Positions 56,909-64,000 of a stretch of 64,000 bases of DNA are shown here, piece after piece. The DNA is from Pseudomonas fluorescens. Its GTDB lineage: Bacteria; Pseudomonadota; Gammaproteobacteria; Pseudomonadales; Pseudomonadaceae. The stretch's first letter is position 1, and every line of letters starts with the position of its first letter. The DNA lies in assembly GCF_900636825.1 (NCBI RefSeq), contig NZ_LR134318.1:496001-560000 (forward strand). Reading direction: 5' to 3'. The notes under the pieces are model-generated. The model did not search any database, was not told the DNA's origin, and was given only the letters and a program-made list of their open reading frames with translations. Position numbers and translations under genes: made by a program.

Positions 56909-56947
56909 CACAAAAAAGCCCGCAGACAATCACTTGTCTGCGGGCCT
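56909..56947 (-). terminator. Terminator of the AhpA/YtjB-type gene
   Basis: On the minus strand the sequence reads GCCCGCAGACAAGTGATTGT then CTGCGGGC and six T: a perfect 12-bp stem (GCCCGCAGACAA/TTGTCTGCGGGC) with a T run, 46 bases beyond the stop codon. Confidence 0.88.
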
Positions 56948-56960
56948 ATCCTTAGCCGCG

Positions 56961-56990
56961 AAAGGATCGCAGCCTTCGGCAGCTTCTACA
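56961..56990. repeat. Single REP-like arm (family B)
   Basis: AAAGGATCGCAGCCTTCGGC followed by AGCTTCTACA matches one arm of the family B hairpins. No mirror copy is present nearby. Confidence 0.6.
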
Positions 56991-56992
56991 CT

Positions 56993-58507
56993 TTAAGCCC
57001 GGCGCTCATGCATCCGTGCCAGTTGCCGTTCCAGCATCGACGGATAAGGCTCCATCAACCGCTCGACGCAGCAAGCGCCCTCAGGGCTGGCGATCGGCCT
57101 GATCCGCGCACGCTGGCGGATGAGCGCGTCATCACTGATCTTGCGCTCGACCAGCAGCAGATTGCGGCTGTGTTGCGACAAGGCCAACGCATCCTGCGCA
57201 GAATCGGTCAGCAACAGATCAATCTGGCTCAGGCCAAACAATTCATCGCCCAAAGTCAGGCCCAGCTGCAATTGCAGGGTGATGCCACTGTCCGCCACTT
57301 CAATCTGCAACTGATGGCCCAGTGCCCGCAGCAGCTCGCCGCAGCAGATGGCATTGGTCAGGTAGTCGTCGCCGCAGTCTTCGGTGTGGAACAGCAGCAA
57401 CGTGCTGCCGTCATTCAGCGTTTCGATTTCACCCTGATACAGCGAAGCGGCCTGCTCGAGGCAGTCGCGATAGCGGTCCTGCAATTCTTCCAGGCGCGCA
57501 CGTGGCAAGCGGCGCAATTGCTCCTGCGAACCGAGTTGAACGGCCAGCACGGCAGTGTGCTGCGGCACGCTTGGGGTCGGTTTGCGAACCAGCGGCTGTA
57601 CTGCACCGTCGAGCGATTCATCGCGCAGGTCGGCAAAGGCGTCATCGTCGTCGTCATCTTCGACGGTGCTGACCAGGTGGCGCGGTGCAGGTTTCTGCGC
57701 GGCCATCGGGCGGGTTTCGTCGAAGCTCGGGTCGCGCAGATTACGCACCTCGAATTCCCGCTCGTCTTCGTCTTCGAACTCAGGTTCCAGCTCTGGCTCC
57801 GGCTCTGGCGCAGGTTCCGGGGCGTAATTGGCGTGCAGCTGCCGCGCCAGATCGCCGATCTCATCCTGACGATCGATGCCCGGTGTGTGCTCGTCGATCC
57901 GCCGCAGCCACACGCGCAATTGCAGCAACGGCGTCGACAGATGACGGCCGATGCGCAGGCTCAGGGCCAGCGACAGCGCCAGCAGAATCCCGCTGAGAAT
58001 GCCCATGCTTTGCAGGCTGATGGTCATCGGTTGCTGGAACTGATCCATGTCCAGGCTGATGCGCAGTTGCCCGGCGGTCACGTCCTGGAAGGTGATCTTG
58101 CTCTCGTACATGCCTTCGGCTTCGCCCAACAGGCTGTGCTTGGGCCGCTGACCGGACTCGGCGAGGATGCGGTTATCCACGCTGTAGATCGCCGCATGGG
58201 CGACCAGTTTGTTCTTGGTCAGGTTGTTGAGCAGCACGTTAAGGCTGAGGATGTCGTTGGACACCAACAGCTCGGTGGCCGAGGTTGCGGTCTGCGTGGT
58301 CAGGCTTTCGCCCAGCGCATCGGCCTGCTGGTGCATGGCCTGCTTGAATTGCAAACCCATCACGCCGGCATAGATCACCAGGGCCAGGGCGACCAGGATC
58401 ACGTTATGGCTGGCAATGCGCAATGCAATCGGTACACGGCGGTGACGCAGTGCACGGAAGATCAGCAGGAAGAAGTTATCGGTTTTAACTGGCGTGGGCC
58501 GGTTCAC
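56993..58507 (-). CDS. AhpA/YtjB family membrane protein with HAMP-like region
   Basis: The 504-residue protein has an N-terminal membrane segment (VILVALALVIYAGVMGLQF, about residues 35-53), a periplasmic sensor-like domain (LGESLTTQTATSATELLVSN), a second membrane segment (about 171-190) and a HAMP-like stretch (LSLRIGRHLSTPLLQLRVWL), then a low-complexity acidic stretch of Glu/Pro repeats (about 235-255) and a cyclase-like C-terminal half of unknown activity (VLAVQLGSQEQLRRLPRARL). The GTG at 58507 is chosen since it starts VNRPTPVKTDNFFLLIFRAL after a GAGC box; the ORF extends further upstream. It is divergent from serB, as in PAO1. Confidence 0.75.
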   Translation of the reverse strand: MNRPTPVKTDNFFLLIFRALRHRRVPIALRIASHNVILVALALVIYAGVMGLQFKQAMHQQADALGESLTTQTATSATELLVSNDILSLNVLLNNLTKNKLVAHAAIYSVDNRILAESGQRPKHSLLGEAEGMYESKITFQDVTAGQLRISLDMDQFQQPMTISLQSMGILSGILLALSLALSLRIGRHLSTPLLQLRVWLRRIDEHTPGIDRQDEIGDLARQLHANYAPEPAPEPEPELEPEFEDEDEREFEVRNLRDPSFDETRPMAAQKPAPRHLVSTVEDDDDDDAFADLRDESLDGAVQPLVRKPTPSVPQHTAVLAVQLGSQEQLRRLPRARLEELQDRYRDCLEQAASLYQGEIETLNDGSTLLLFHTEDCGDDYLTNAICCGELLRALGHQLQIEVADSGITLQLQLGLTLGDELFGLSQIDLLLTDSAQDALALSQHSRNLLLVERKISDDALIRQRARIRPIASPEGACCVERLMEPYPSMLERQLARMHERRA

Positions 58508-58641
58508 TTGAGCTCGGCTCTTTGTCCGTGAAGTTGACGCGCAGTATAGCGACAGGCCCAAGAGGGGCAAAGCGCTGGCGGTGCCCGATGGTCACTGAAA
58601 GTGGGTAGAATGCGGTTTTTTTCCAGTTGCGGGGGTGCGCG

Positions 58642-59856
58642 TTGCGCGAAATCGTCCTGATTAACATCACGGGAGTCGACCGTCCGGGTCTGACGGCGGC
58701 CATCACCGGGGTTCTGGCACAAGGTGGTGTGAACATTCTCGACATCGGTCAGGCGGTGATCCACGACACCCTGTCGTTCGGCATCCTGGTTGAAATTCCC
58801 GATTCCGAACAGGGCAAGTCTGTGCTCAAGGACATCCTGTTCAAAGGCTATGAGCTGGATCAGCAAGTGCGCTTCACGCCGGTGTCCGAAGAGGATTACC
58901 AGCAATGGGTGGGCAATCAGGGCAAAAAACGTCACATCGTCACGCTGCTGACACGCAAAGTCACCGCCGGCCAATTGCAGGCCGTCAGTTCGATCACTGC
59001 CAAATATGGCCTGAACATCGACCACATTGATCGTCTGTCGGGGCGTATGCCGCTCGACACGCCGGCCGACAAGGGCAAGGGCTGCATCGAGTTTTCCGTG
59101 CGTGGCGAAGCGGCCGATCCGCAGGCGTTGCGGGCCGAATTCCTGAGCGTTGCGCAGGAACTGAACGTCGATATCGCCTTCCAGGAAGATTCGCTGTTCC
59201 GCCGCAATCGGCGTCTCGCGGTATTTGACATGGACTCGACGCTGATCGAAGCGGAAGTCATTGATGAACTGGCGAAAGCGGCCGGGGTTGGCGAGCTGGT
59301 TTCGGCAATCACCGAGCGAGCGATGTCTGGCGAGCTGGATTTCCGCGCCAGTTTCAAGGAACGCCTGGCGCTGCTCAAAGGCCTCGACGTCAGCGTGCTG
59401 GATTCGATCGGCGCCTCGCTGCGTCTGACCGAGGGTGCGGAAACCTTGTTCGCCGAACTCAAGCGTCTGGGCTACAAAACCGCGATTCTCTCCGGCGGTT
59501 TCACCTATTTCGCCAAGCAATTGCAGGCCAGACTCGGCATCGACTACGTGTTCGCCAACGAACTGGAAGTGGTCGACGGCAAGTGCACCGGTGTGGCCGT
59601 CGAGCCGATAGTCGATGCGCAGCGCAAGGCTGACTTGCTCAGGGAGCTGGCGCACAAGGAAGGCTTGCGTCTGGAGCAGACCATCGCGGTCGGCGATGGC
59701 GCGAACGATTTGCCGATGCTGGCCATTGCCGGTCTGGGCGTGGCATTCCGCGCCAAGCCGCTGGTCAAGCAATCGGCGAAGCAGGCGATCTCCACTCTAG
59801 GGCTGGATGGTGTGTTGTATCTGCTGGGTTTCCGGGATCGCGACGGGCAGTTGTAA
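58642..59856 (+). CDS. serB: Phosphoserine phosphatase
   Basis: SerB performs the last step of serine synthesis. The 404-residue protein has an N-terminal ACT regulatory region (REIVLINITGVDRPGLTAAI; second ACT near residues 95-170) and a HAD phosphatase domain with the nucleophile DMDSTLIEAEVIDELA (about 197-212), ILSGGFTYF and GDGANDLPM. TTG 58642, just after GGGGG, gives the family start; a TTG at 58627 is also in frame. It is followed by a long family B repeat hairpin. Confidence 0.95.
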   Translation: MREIVLINITGVDRPGLTAAITGVLAQGGVNILDIGQAVIHDTLSFGILVEIPDSEQGKSVLKDILFKGYELDQQVRFTPVSEEDYQQWVGNQGKKRHIVTLLTRKVTAGQLQAVSSITAKYGLNIDHIDRLSGRMPLDTPADKGKGCIEFSVRGEAADPQALRAEFLSVAQELNVDIAFQEDSLFRRNRRLAVFDMDSTLIEAEVIDELAKAAGVGELVSAITERAMSGELDFRASFKERLALLKGLDVSVLDSIGASLRLTEGAETLFAELKRLGYKTAILSGGFTYFAKQLQARLGIDYVFANELEVVDGKCTGVAVEPIVDAQRKADLLRELAHKEGLRLEQTIAVGDGANDLPMLAIAGLGVAFRAKPLVKQSAKQAISTLGLDGVLYLLGFRDRDGQL

Positions 59857-59861
59857 CCAAA

Positions 59862-59943
59862 AATCAAAAGATCGCAGCCTGCGGCAGCTCCTACATTGGG
59901 ATATGCATTCCCCGTAGGAGCTGCCGCAGGCTGCGATCTTTTG
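59862..59943. repeat. REP-like hairpin (family B) between converging genes
   Basis: TCAAAAGATCGCAGCCTGCG (59863-59882) plus GCAGCTCCTACA is mirrored by GTAGGAGCTGCCGCAGGCTG (59914-59933) plus CGATCTTTT. The arms are perfect over about 29 bases. It lies between the convergent stops of serB and the PilZ-like gene and could block readthrough both ways. Confidence 0.85.
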
Positions 59944-59945
59944 CT

Positions 59946-61694
59946 TTAAAGCGATTTCCACAACGAATCAAAATCCTCTTCACCGCCGCCATTCCGTGCG
60001 GAGTCCAGCGAGCGATAGGCGAACTGGTTGAAGCTGTGCGTACTTGCCACCCGCCGATCCAGACCGGCGCGGTGCTCTTCGCCTTGAGTATTGATCAGCA
60101 CCTTGCTGCCCTCCTGAAACGGCAGGCGCGGGGCAAGCACGGTGGCCGGCAAGTCGATCGCGCTGATTTCGGGCAACAGTAATCCACGCAAATACTGGCT
60201 GTGATCATCCCCTGAGCGCACCAGTTGCAAGCCGCACGGTTGGGCGTGGGGCGCGACCAGTTCGATGCCCATCTGCGTGCCGCTGCCGCGCACCTGACGA
60301 ATCCAGCGAATCACCGCAATGCTCCAGCCGTTGCTCTCGCTGTCCTGAATGCCGAGCATCTCCCCGGCCTGCAATTCGGCCGGCACCTCGCTTGGCCAAG
60401 CCAGGCAATAACCGCCGGGGCTGTGGTTAATGACGGGCAAGGCATAGGTGGGATAGTTCGGTGGATTGTCAGCGCTTTCGTCTTCGCTCAATTGGTCGTA
60501 CTGAATTTCCTCGTATGGCAGACGCTCATCGTTACTTTGCGGGGCGGCGTCGAATGCCTGGCTCCAGCTGTCGTTTTCCCCCTTGGCGACGATGCTGCTG
60601 AAATTCGCCGCACGCCCGCCCGGATATTTCAGCAGTTCGCTGAACGTGCGCCCACCGCCGAGGTAAAAGTGCAGGGCGCTCATGCCGACGCACACGGTCA
60701 ACGTGCCCTGACCGGCATTGCGCTGAAAGCTGCGCTCGGCCGCTTGCCCCCAGGTCGCGTGCAGGTGTTGCAGAGTGTCGAGGCTGAGGCCCGCGGAGAC
60801 TGGCAATGGCGTGGAGCCCGGCTGTTGCAGCAGGTGTGTTTCGAGCTGCTTGACCAGCGGTTGCGGGTCGAAACTCAGCAGGCCCCGTTGTTGCTCACTG
60901 CGAAACATCTTGCGGTAGCGCGGGCCGACATCAAGTTCCGGGCTGATCGCAAACAACCCCTCATCGCCATGGGACGGATGCAGGGTGAGCAGCGCGCTCC
61001 ACGGCTCGATGACTTCGGCCAGCCGGGCGATCTGGCTCTGGCGCAATTGATTACAGCGGGAGCTGCCCAGCAGCAATGCGGCGATGTAAGTCTGTTCGAT
61101 GCTCAGTTCACTGGTCAGAAACGCCAGGTCATCGCGGATCCGCCGCTGTTGCAACTGCAAGTCACAGGCGCTGCGATACAGCTGATGCAGTTCCAACCAC
61201 AGGTGTTCGGGCGGTGAACTGTACAGCTGCGTGGCGCGCACCAGTTGCGCCTTGAGTGCATGAGCGGCACGCTGCAACGCCGTGCTGACCAGCGCGGCGC
61301 GATCCTTGCTGTATTTGGGGGTAATGCGCAGGACGATTTGCTTGTAGCCGACCGCCAGATGTCCCTGCAACGCTTGGCACAGATTGCTGACTTTGCGTGA
61401 GCGCTCATCGAGCATGATCGCCTGATGCAGAAAGTGCCGCTGCAAATGCTGGCAGACGAAATACACCTCGGGCCGCAACAGTTCAAGCAGTTGCAGGCGA
61501 TTGTCGCTGGGCGTGAGCAAAAGATTCAGCTCGCCGAGGCCTTGATAGAGCAGGCGGGCGGTCTCGCCGATATTGGCCTTGGGCAGGCCGGCGATCCAGC
61601 GCTTGAGGTCGCGCGGGTTGGCGTCGCAAAACGACAGGCGCGGTTGCGTGGGAGTCGGAGCATGTAGCCTGGGAGAAAAGATGGTCTGGCTCAT
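59946..61694 (-). CDS. PilZ-like domain protein of unknown function
   Basis: The 582-residue protein corresponds to the hypothetical gene between serB and psd in PAO1 (PA4958 by position). The first ~350 residues are helical (FCDANPRDLKRWIAGLPKAN; HLQRHFLHQAIMLDERSRKV). The C-terminal ~170 residues resemble PilZ: the NxSxxG motif appears as NHSPGGYC (about 431-438), but the usual RxxxR motif before it is not evident, so c-di-GMP binding is uncertain. ATG 61694 is chosen over a 61706 ATG because MSQTIFSPRLHAP suits a cytoplasmic start; no strong ribosome site is seen. Confidence 0.7.
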   Translation of the reverse strand: MSQTIFSPRLHAPTPTQPRLSFCDANPRDLKRWIAGLPKANIGETARLLYQGLGELNLLLTPSDNRLQLLELLRPEVYFVCQHLQRHFLHQAIMLDERSRKVSNLCQALQGHLAVGYKQIVLRITPKYSKDRAALVSTALQRAAHALKAQLVRATQLYSSPPEHLWLELHQLYRSACDLQLQQRRIRDDLAFLTSELSIEQTYIAALLLGSSRCNQLRQSQIARLAEVIEPWSALLTLHPSHGDEGLFAISPELDVGPRYRKMFRSEQQRGLLSFDPQPLVKQLETHLLQQPGSTPLPVSAGLSLDTLQHLHATWGQAAERSFQRNAGQGTLTVCVGMSALHFYLGGGRTFSELLKYPGGRAANFSSIVAKGENDSWSQAFDAAPQSNDERLPYEEIQYDQLSEDESADNPPNYPTYALPVINHSPGGYCLAWPSEVPAELQAGEMLGIQDSESNGWSIAVIRWIRQVRGSGTQMGIELVAPHAQPCGLQLVRSGDDHSQYLRGLLLPEISAIDLPATVLAPRLPFQEGSKVLINTQGEEHRAGLDRRVASTHSFNQFAYRSLDSARNGGGEEDFDSLWKSL

Positions 61695-61736
61695 GCCAAA
61701 AACCATAGCAGCAAATAAACATGTTGGCATTCAACC

Positions 61737-61817
61737 TGTAGGAGCTGCCGCAGGCTGCGATCTTTTGATTTTTTTTATAAACAACATCAAAGATCGCAGC
61801 CTTCGGCAGCTCCTGCA
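61737..61817. repeat. REP-like hairpin (family B)
   Basis: TGTAGGAGCTGCCGCAGGCT (61738-61757) with GCGATCTTTTGATT is mirrored by CAAAGATCGCAGCCTTCGGC (61787-61806) plus AGCTCCTGCA. It separates psd from the PilZ-like gene. The spacer includes TTTTTTTATAA. Confidence 0.8.
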
Positions 61818-61836
61818 CGGTAGTTGCCGGCAGGGA

Positions 61837-62697
61837 TCAGGCTTTCGGCAGAGCCAGGCCTTGGCCCATCTGCACTGGCGAGCCGGCTACCAACTCTTCG
61901 GCCCACTTCACTTGATCCGGGCCAAATAGCACGATCGCCGTCGAACCCAGCTTGAAGCGACCCAGTTCGGCGCCTTTTTCCAGATGGATCGGCGCGCGCG
62001 CAGCTTCGTCGTAGCGGAAGGTTTTCAGCTCGCGCTTCGGCGGCGTGACCAGCCCGGCCCAGACGGTTTCGATCGAGGCGACGATCATTGCGCCAACCAG
62101 CACCACGGCCATCGGCCCGCGTTCGGTATCGAAAATGCACGCCACGCGCTCGTTGCGGGCGAACAGTTCCGGAACGTTTTCAGCGGTGGTCTGATTCACC
62201 GAGAAAATCCGGCCAGGAATGTAGACCATTTCGCGCAGGGTGCCGGCCAGCGGCATGTGCACGCGATGGTAATCCTTCGGCGACAGGTAAATTGTGGCGA
62301 AATCGCCGCCCATGAACGGCGCGGCGTTGGCCGCATCACCACCGAGCAGTTCCAGCACGCTGAAACTGTGGCCCTTGGCCTGGAACACGCGACCGTGTTC
62401 GATCGGGCCGAGCTGGCTGACCGCACCGTCCGCCGGGCTGAGGATCGCGCCCGGGGTCTGGTCCAGCGGGCGCGCGCCGTCTTTCAGGGCGCGGGTGAAG
62501 AATGCATTGAAGTGCTCATAAGCGGTCAGGTCTTCGACCAATGCTTGCGACATGTCCACTTGATAACGCTTGGCGAACCACTGGGTGAAAGCATTCTTGA
62601 ACCAACGCACGCGGCATTCGGCAACGCAGCCGGCCAGGCGCGACAGCAAGTGGTGCGGCAGCAGGTATTGGCTGAGGATAAACAGACGCTCTTTCAT
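61837..62697 (-). CDS. psd: Phosphatidylserine decarboxylase proenzyme
   Basis: Psd makes phosphatidylethanolamine at the inner membrane. The 286-residue protein has the self-cleavage motif LGST at residues 250-253, so Ser252 should become the pyruvoyl group, and [14 protein letters not shown] and [20 protein letters not shown] blocks. It begins inside the stop codon of the upstream sulfurtransferase gene (TAATG), so the two are cotranslated. Length is normal. Confidence 0.95.
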   Translation of the reverse strand: MKERLFILSQYLLPHHLLSRLAGCVAECRVRWFKNAFTQWFAKRYQVDMSQALVEDLTAYEHFNAFFTRALKDGARPLDQTPGAILSPADGAVSQLGPIEHGRVFQAKGHSFSVLELLGGDAANAAPFMGGDFATIYLSPKDYHRVHMPLAGTLREMVYIPGRIFSVNQTTAENVPELFARNERVACIFDTERGPMAVVLVGAMIVASIETVWAGLVTPPKRELKTFRYDEAARAPIHLEKGAELGRFKLGSTAIVLFGPDQVKWAEELVAGSPVQMGQGLALPKA

Positions 62698-63530
62698 TAG
62701 TTGTCCTTAGAACCTTGAATCTCGACAGGCGTGTCGGGGTGGTTGCCCCATTCGCCCCAGGAACCGGCGTAGCCCTTGACCCGCGGATAACCGAGGGATT
62801 TGGCCACCAGATAAGTGAAGCCCGACCGGTGATGGGTCTGGCAGTGGGTAATGATTTCTTTGTCCTTGGTGATCCCGAGGTCTTCGAGGATCTGCGGCAT
62901 GTCCGTGCGAATCCGCAAGTGACGCGCCTTGTCCATGCCGGCAGTCCATTCGAAATTGACCGCACCGGGAATGTGTCCGGCCTTGGCGGCAAGGACTTTT
63001 TCGCCGGAGTATTCCAGCGGCCCGCGCGCATCCCAGATCGCCAGATCGGCCGCACCGAGACGGCTTTGCAGATATTCGCGGGTCGCGGTCGGCTCGTCGT
63101 GCAGGGTCAACGCCACCGGGCCACCGACCATCGGTGGCACCTGGATCGACATCGGCATGCCCGCCGCCAGCCACGCCGGCAACCCGCCATCGACGTAGTG
63201 ATACTTATCGTGCCCGATCACGTCGAGCAGCCAGATGAAGCGCCCGGCCCAGCCGCCGCCTTCGTCGTCATAAACCACGTAAACGGCATCCTTGCGATGG
63301 CCCAGCTCCCCGAACAGAGCTTCCAGATCAGCTTTTGCCGGCATCAGGCCCGGCGCCGGCGGCTGGCCGAGCTGGGTGCGTTTCGGGTCGACAAAACGTG
63401 CGCCGGGGAAGTGACCTTCGGCATACCGGGCAGAGCTGGTCAGGTCCACCAGAATCAGTTCCGGGGACTCGAGACGCGGGAGCAGGTCGCTCGGTTCGAT
63501 GACGAGCGGCAAGCCAGAGAAGTCAGACAT
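62697..63530 (-). CDS. Rhodanese-type thiosulfate sulfurtransferase
   Basis: The 277-residue tandem-rhodanese protein has the active-site loop CQTHHRSG with catalytic Cys230, matching the RhdA pattern of Azotobacter and Pseudomonas. The N-terminal inactive domain ([20 protein letters not shown]) and second-domain ARGPLEYSG are clear. ATG 63530 follows GGAGACC. It is coupled to psd (TAATG), as in PAO1. Confidence 0.93.
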   Translation of the reverse strand: MSDFSGLPLVIEPSDLLPRLESPELILVDLTSSARYAEGHFPGARFVDPKRTQLGQPPAPGLMPAKADLEALFGELGHRKDAVYVVYDDEGGGWAGRFIWLLDVIGHDKYHYVDGGLPAWLAAGMPMSIQVPPMVGGPVALTLHDEPTATREYLQSRLGAADLAIWDARGPLEYSGEKVLAAKAGHIPGAVNFEWTAGMDKARHLRIRTDMPQILEDLGITKDKEIITHCQTHHRSGFTYLVAKSLGYPRVKGYAGSWGEWGNHPDTPVEIQGSKDN

Positions 63531-63572
63531 GCGAGGTCTCCAGAGCACAAAGGGGAGGATTGTAGCGCAGGC

Positions 63573-64000
63573 TCATTGGCCACGGCTGCTAAAGCTGTGC
63601 AGGGCTTTTTCGATGCACTGCGCGGTTTTGCCGAAGGCTTGCACGGTGATGTCGGCGAACGGCCCGCCGCCCTGATCAGCCACGACGATCATGATCACCC
63701 GGCCATTGTTGACCAGAGAGCGCAGGAACAGATGCTCACCACGAAACAGTGCGCGCAGGCCCGGCGGCAGCAGCGCGGAAAACTGCGCGTTGTTCTCCGG
63801 TGTGATCCGCACCTGTGCCTGCTGCGCAAGCAGACGCTGCAGGACTTTGCTTTGGCTGACGACAAAGCTCAGTGCGGTGGCGTCTTTCGCCAGGCCGGCG
63901 GTTTGATGCACGCGCAAAGTCGAATGGGTGCGGTCGGCCATCAGGATCATCACCCGGCGCATGCCGCTGGCGACCAAGGCATCGCGGGCGGCGACGGTCA
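63573..64000 (-). CDS. C-terminus of a probable HDOD-domain protein (partial)
   Basis: The frame is open to the end of the window, leaving only the last 142 codons. The visible sequence (MRRVMILMADRTHSTLRVHQ, NNAQFSALLPPGLRALFRGE, FLRSLVNNGRVIMIVVADQG, TAQCIEKALHSFSSRGQ) resembles the C-terminal GAF-like part of Pseudomonas HDOD signalling proteins found between the rhodanese and motA genes. The HDOD domain itself is outside the window, so this name rests on position. Confidence 0.55.
   Translation of the reverse strand, partial: TVAARDALVASGMRRVMILMADRTHSTLRVHQTAGLAKDATALSFVVSQSKVLQRLLAQQAQVRITPENNAQFSALLPPGLRALFRGEHLFLRSLVNNGRVIMIVVADQGGGPFADITVQAFGKTAQCIEKALHSFSSRGQ

Larger units (their letters stand above)
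56621..56992. other. Intergenic region with terminator and MITE-like repeat
   Basis: This 372-base gap contains a small hairpin terminator after the PqiC-like gene (about 56640-56665), a 185-base inverted-repeat element (56693-56877), a minus-strand terminator (56909-56947) and a single family B repeat arm (56961-56990). No ORF of note is seen in it. Confidence 0.75.

Noticed and set aside
57008..58531. 507-residue ORF antisense to the AhpA/YtjB-type gene
   Set aside because: Gln/His-rich shadow translation; the minus-strand frame has membrane segments and its own terminator.

Overview
The window looks like chromosome of a Pseudomonas of the fluorescens group. The coding sequence is GC-rich, two families of REP-like palindromes recur between genes, and the gene order broadly follows the P. 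aeruginosa PAO1 block from glnE through waaF-waaC-waaG-waaP, msbA, hldE, waaA, tolC, thiC, parE/parC, serB and psd. That synteny is from memory; no alignment was run.

Region 1 (1-31404) is mainly lipopolysaccharide (LPS) core assembly. After the 3' part of glnE comes a tightly overlapping plus-strand operon: heptosyltransferases waaF and waaC, glucosyltransferase waaG, and a series of WaaP-like sugar kinases (waaP, two single-domain relatives, one double-domain relative). A small lipoprotein gene and a decayed DUF3800 gene separate this from a second operon: carbamoyltransferase, two GT4 glycosyltransferases, Mig-14, the PIG-L de-N-acetylase DnpA, and a GT2 rhamnosyltransferase-like gene. A minus-strand O-antigen ligase fused to a kinase-like domain follows, then msbA, hldE and three less familiar genes that are probably surface-glycan transferases. 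Minus-strand housekeeping genes (Nudix-like protein, aldo/keto reductase, FAD oxidoreductase, SMR pump), a divergent LysR regulator and waaA (Kdo transferase) complete the region.

Region 2 (31405-40999) is an accessory type VI secretion (T6SS) effector island: vgrG, a DUF4123 adaptor, a 1090-residue VasX/BTH_I2691-type effector with a MIX motif and a C-terminal membrane-segment module, three tandem paralogous DUF6708-like membrane proteins (probable immunity proteins), and a short unknown ORF. Every junction from the adaptor onwards is an ATGA or GTGA overlap. Copies 2 and 3 of the putative immunity gene each carry a one-base deletion near the 3' end relative to their sisters. The variable part of the array is the transmembrane hairpin, and the effector changes base composition where its membrane module begins. 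This is the most interesting part of the window.

Region 3 (41000-64000) is core genome: tolC; a TPP riboswitch controlling thiC, followed by the putative hydroxymethylpyrimidine transporter gene cytX; a DUF3298-type lipoprotein; the nudF-DUF1249-cpdA-yqiA-parE-(phytase-like esterase)-(retropepsin-like protease)-parC run; a PqiC-like lipoprotein; an AhpA/YtjB membrane protein divergent from serB; a PilZ-like protein; psd with a rhodanese; and the C-terminus of a probable HDOD-type protein cut by the window end. Long hairpins built from REP-like repeats sit at many gene ends. No tRNA, rRNA, CRISPR array or intact insertion sequence was seen.
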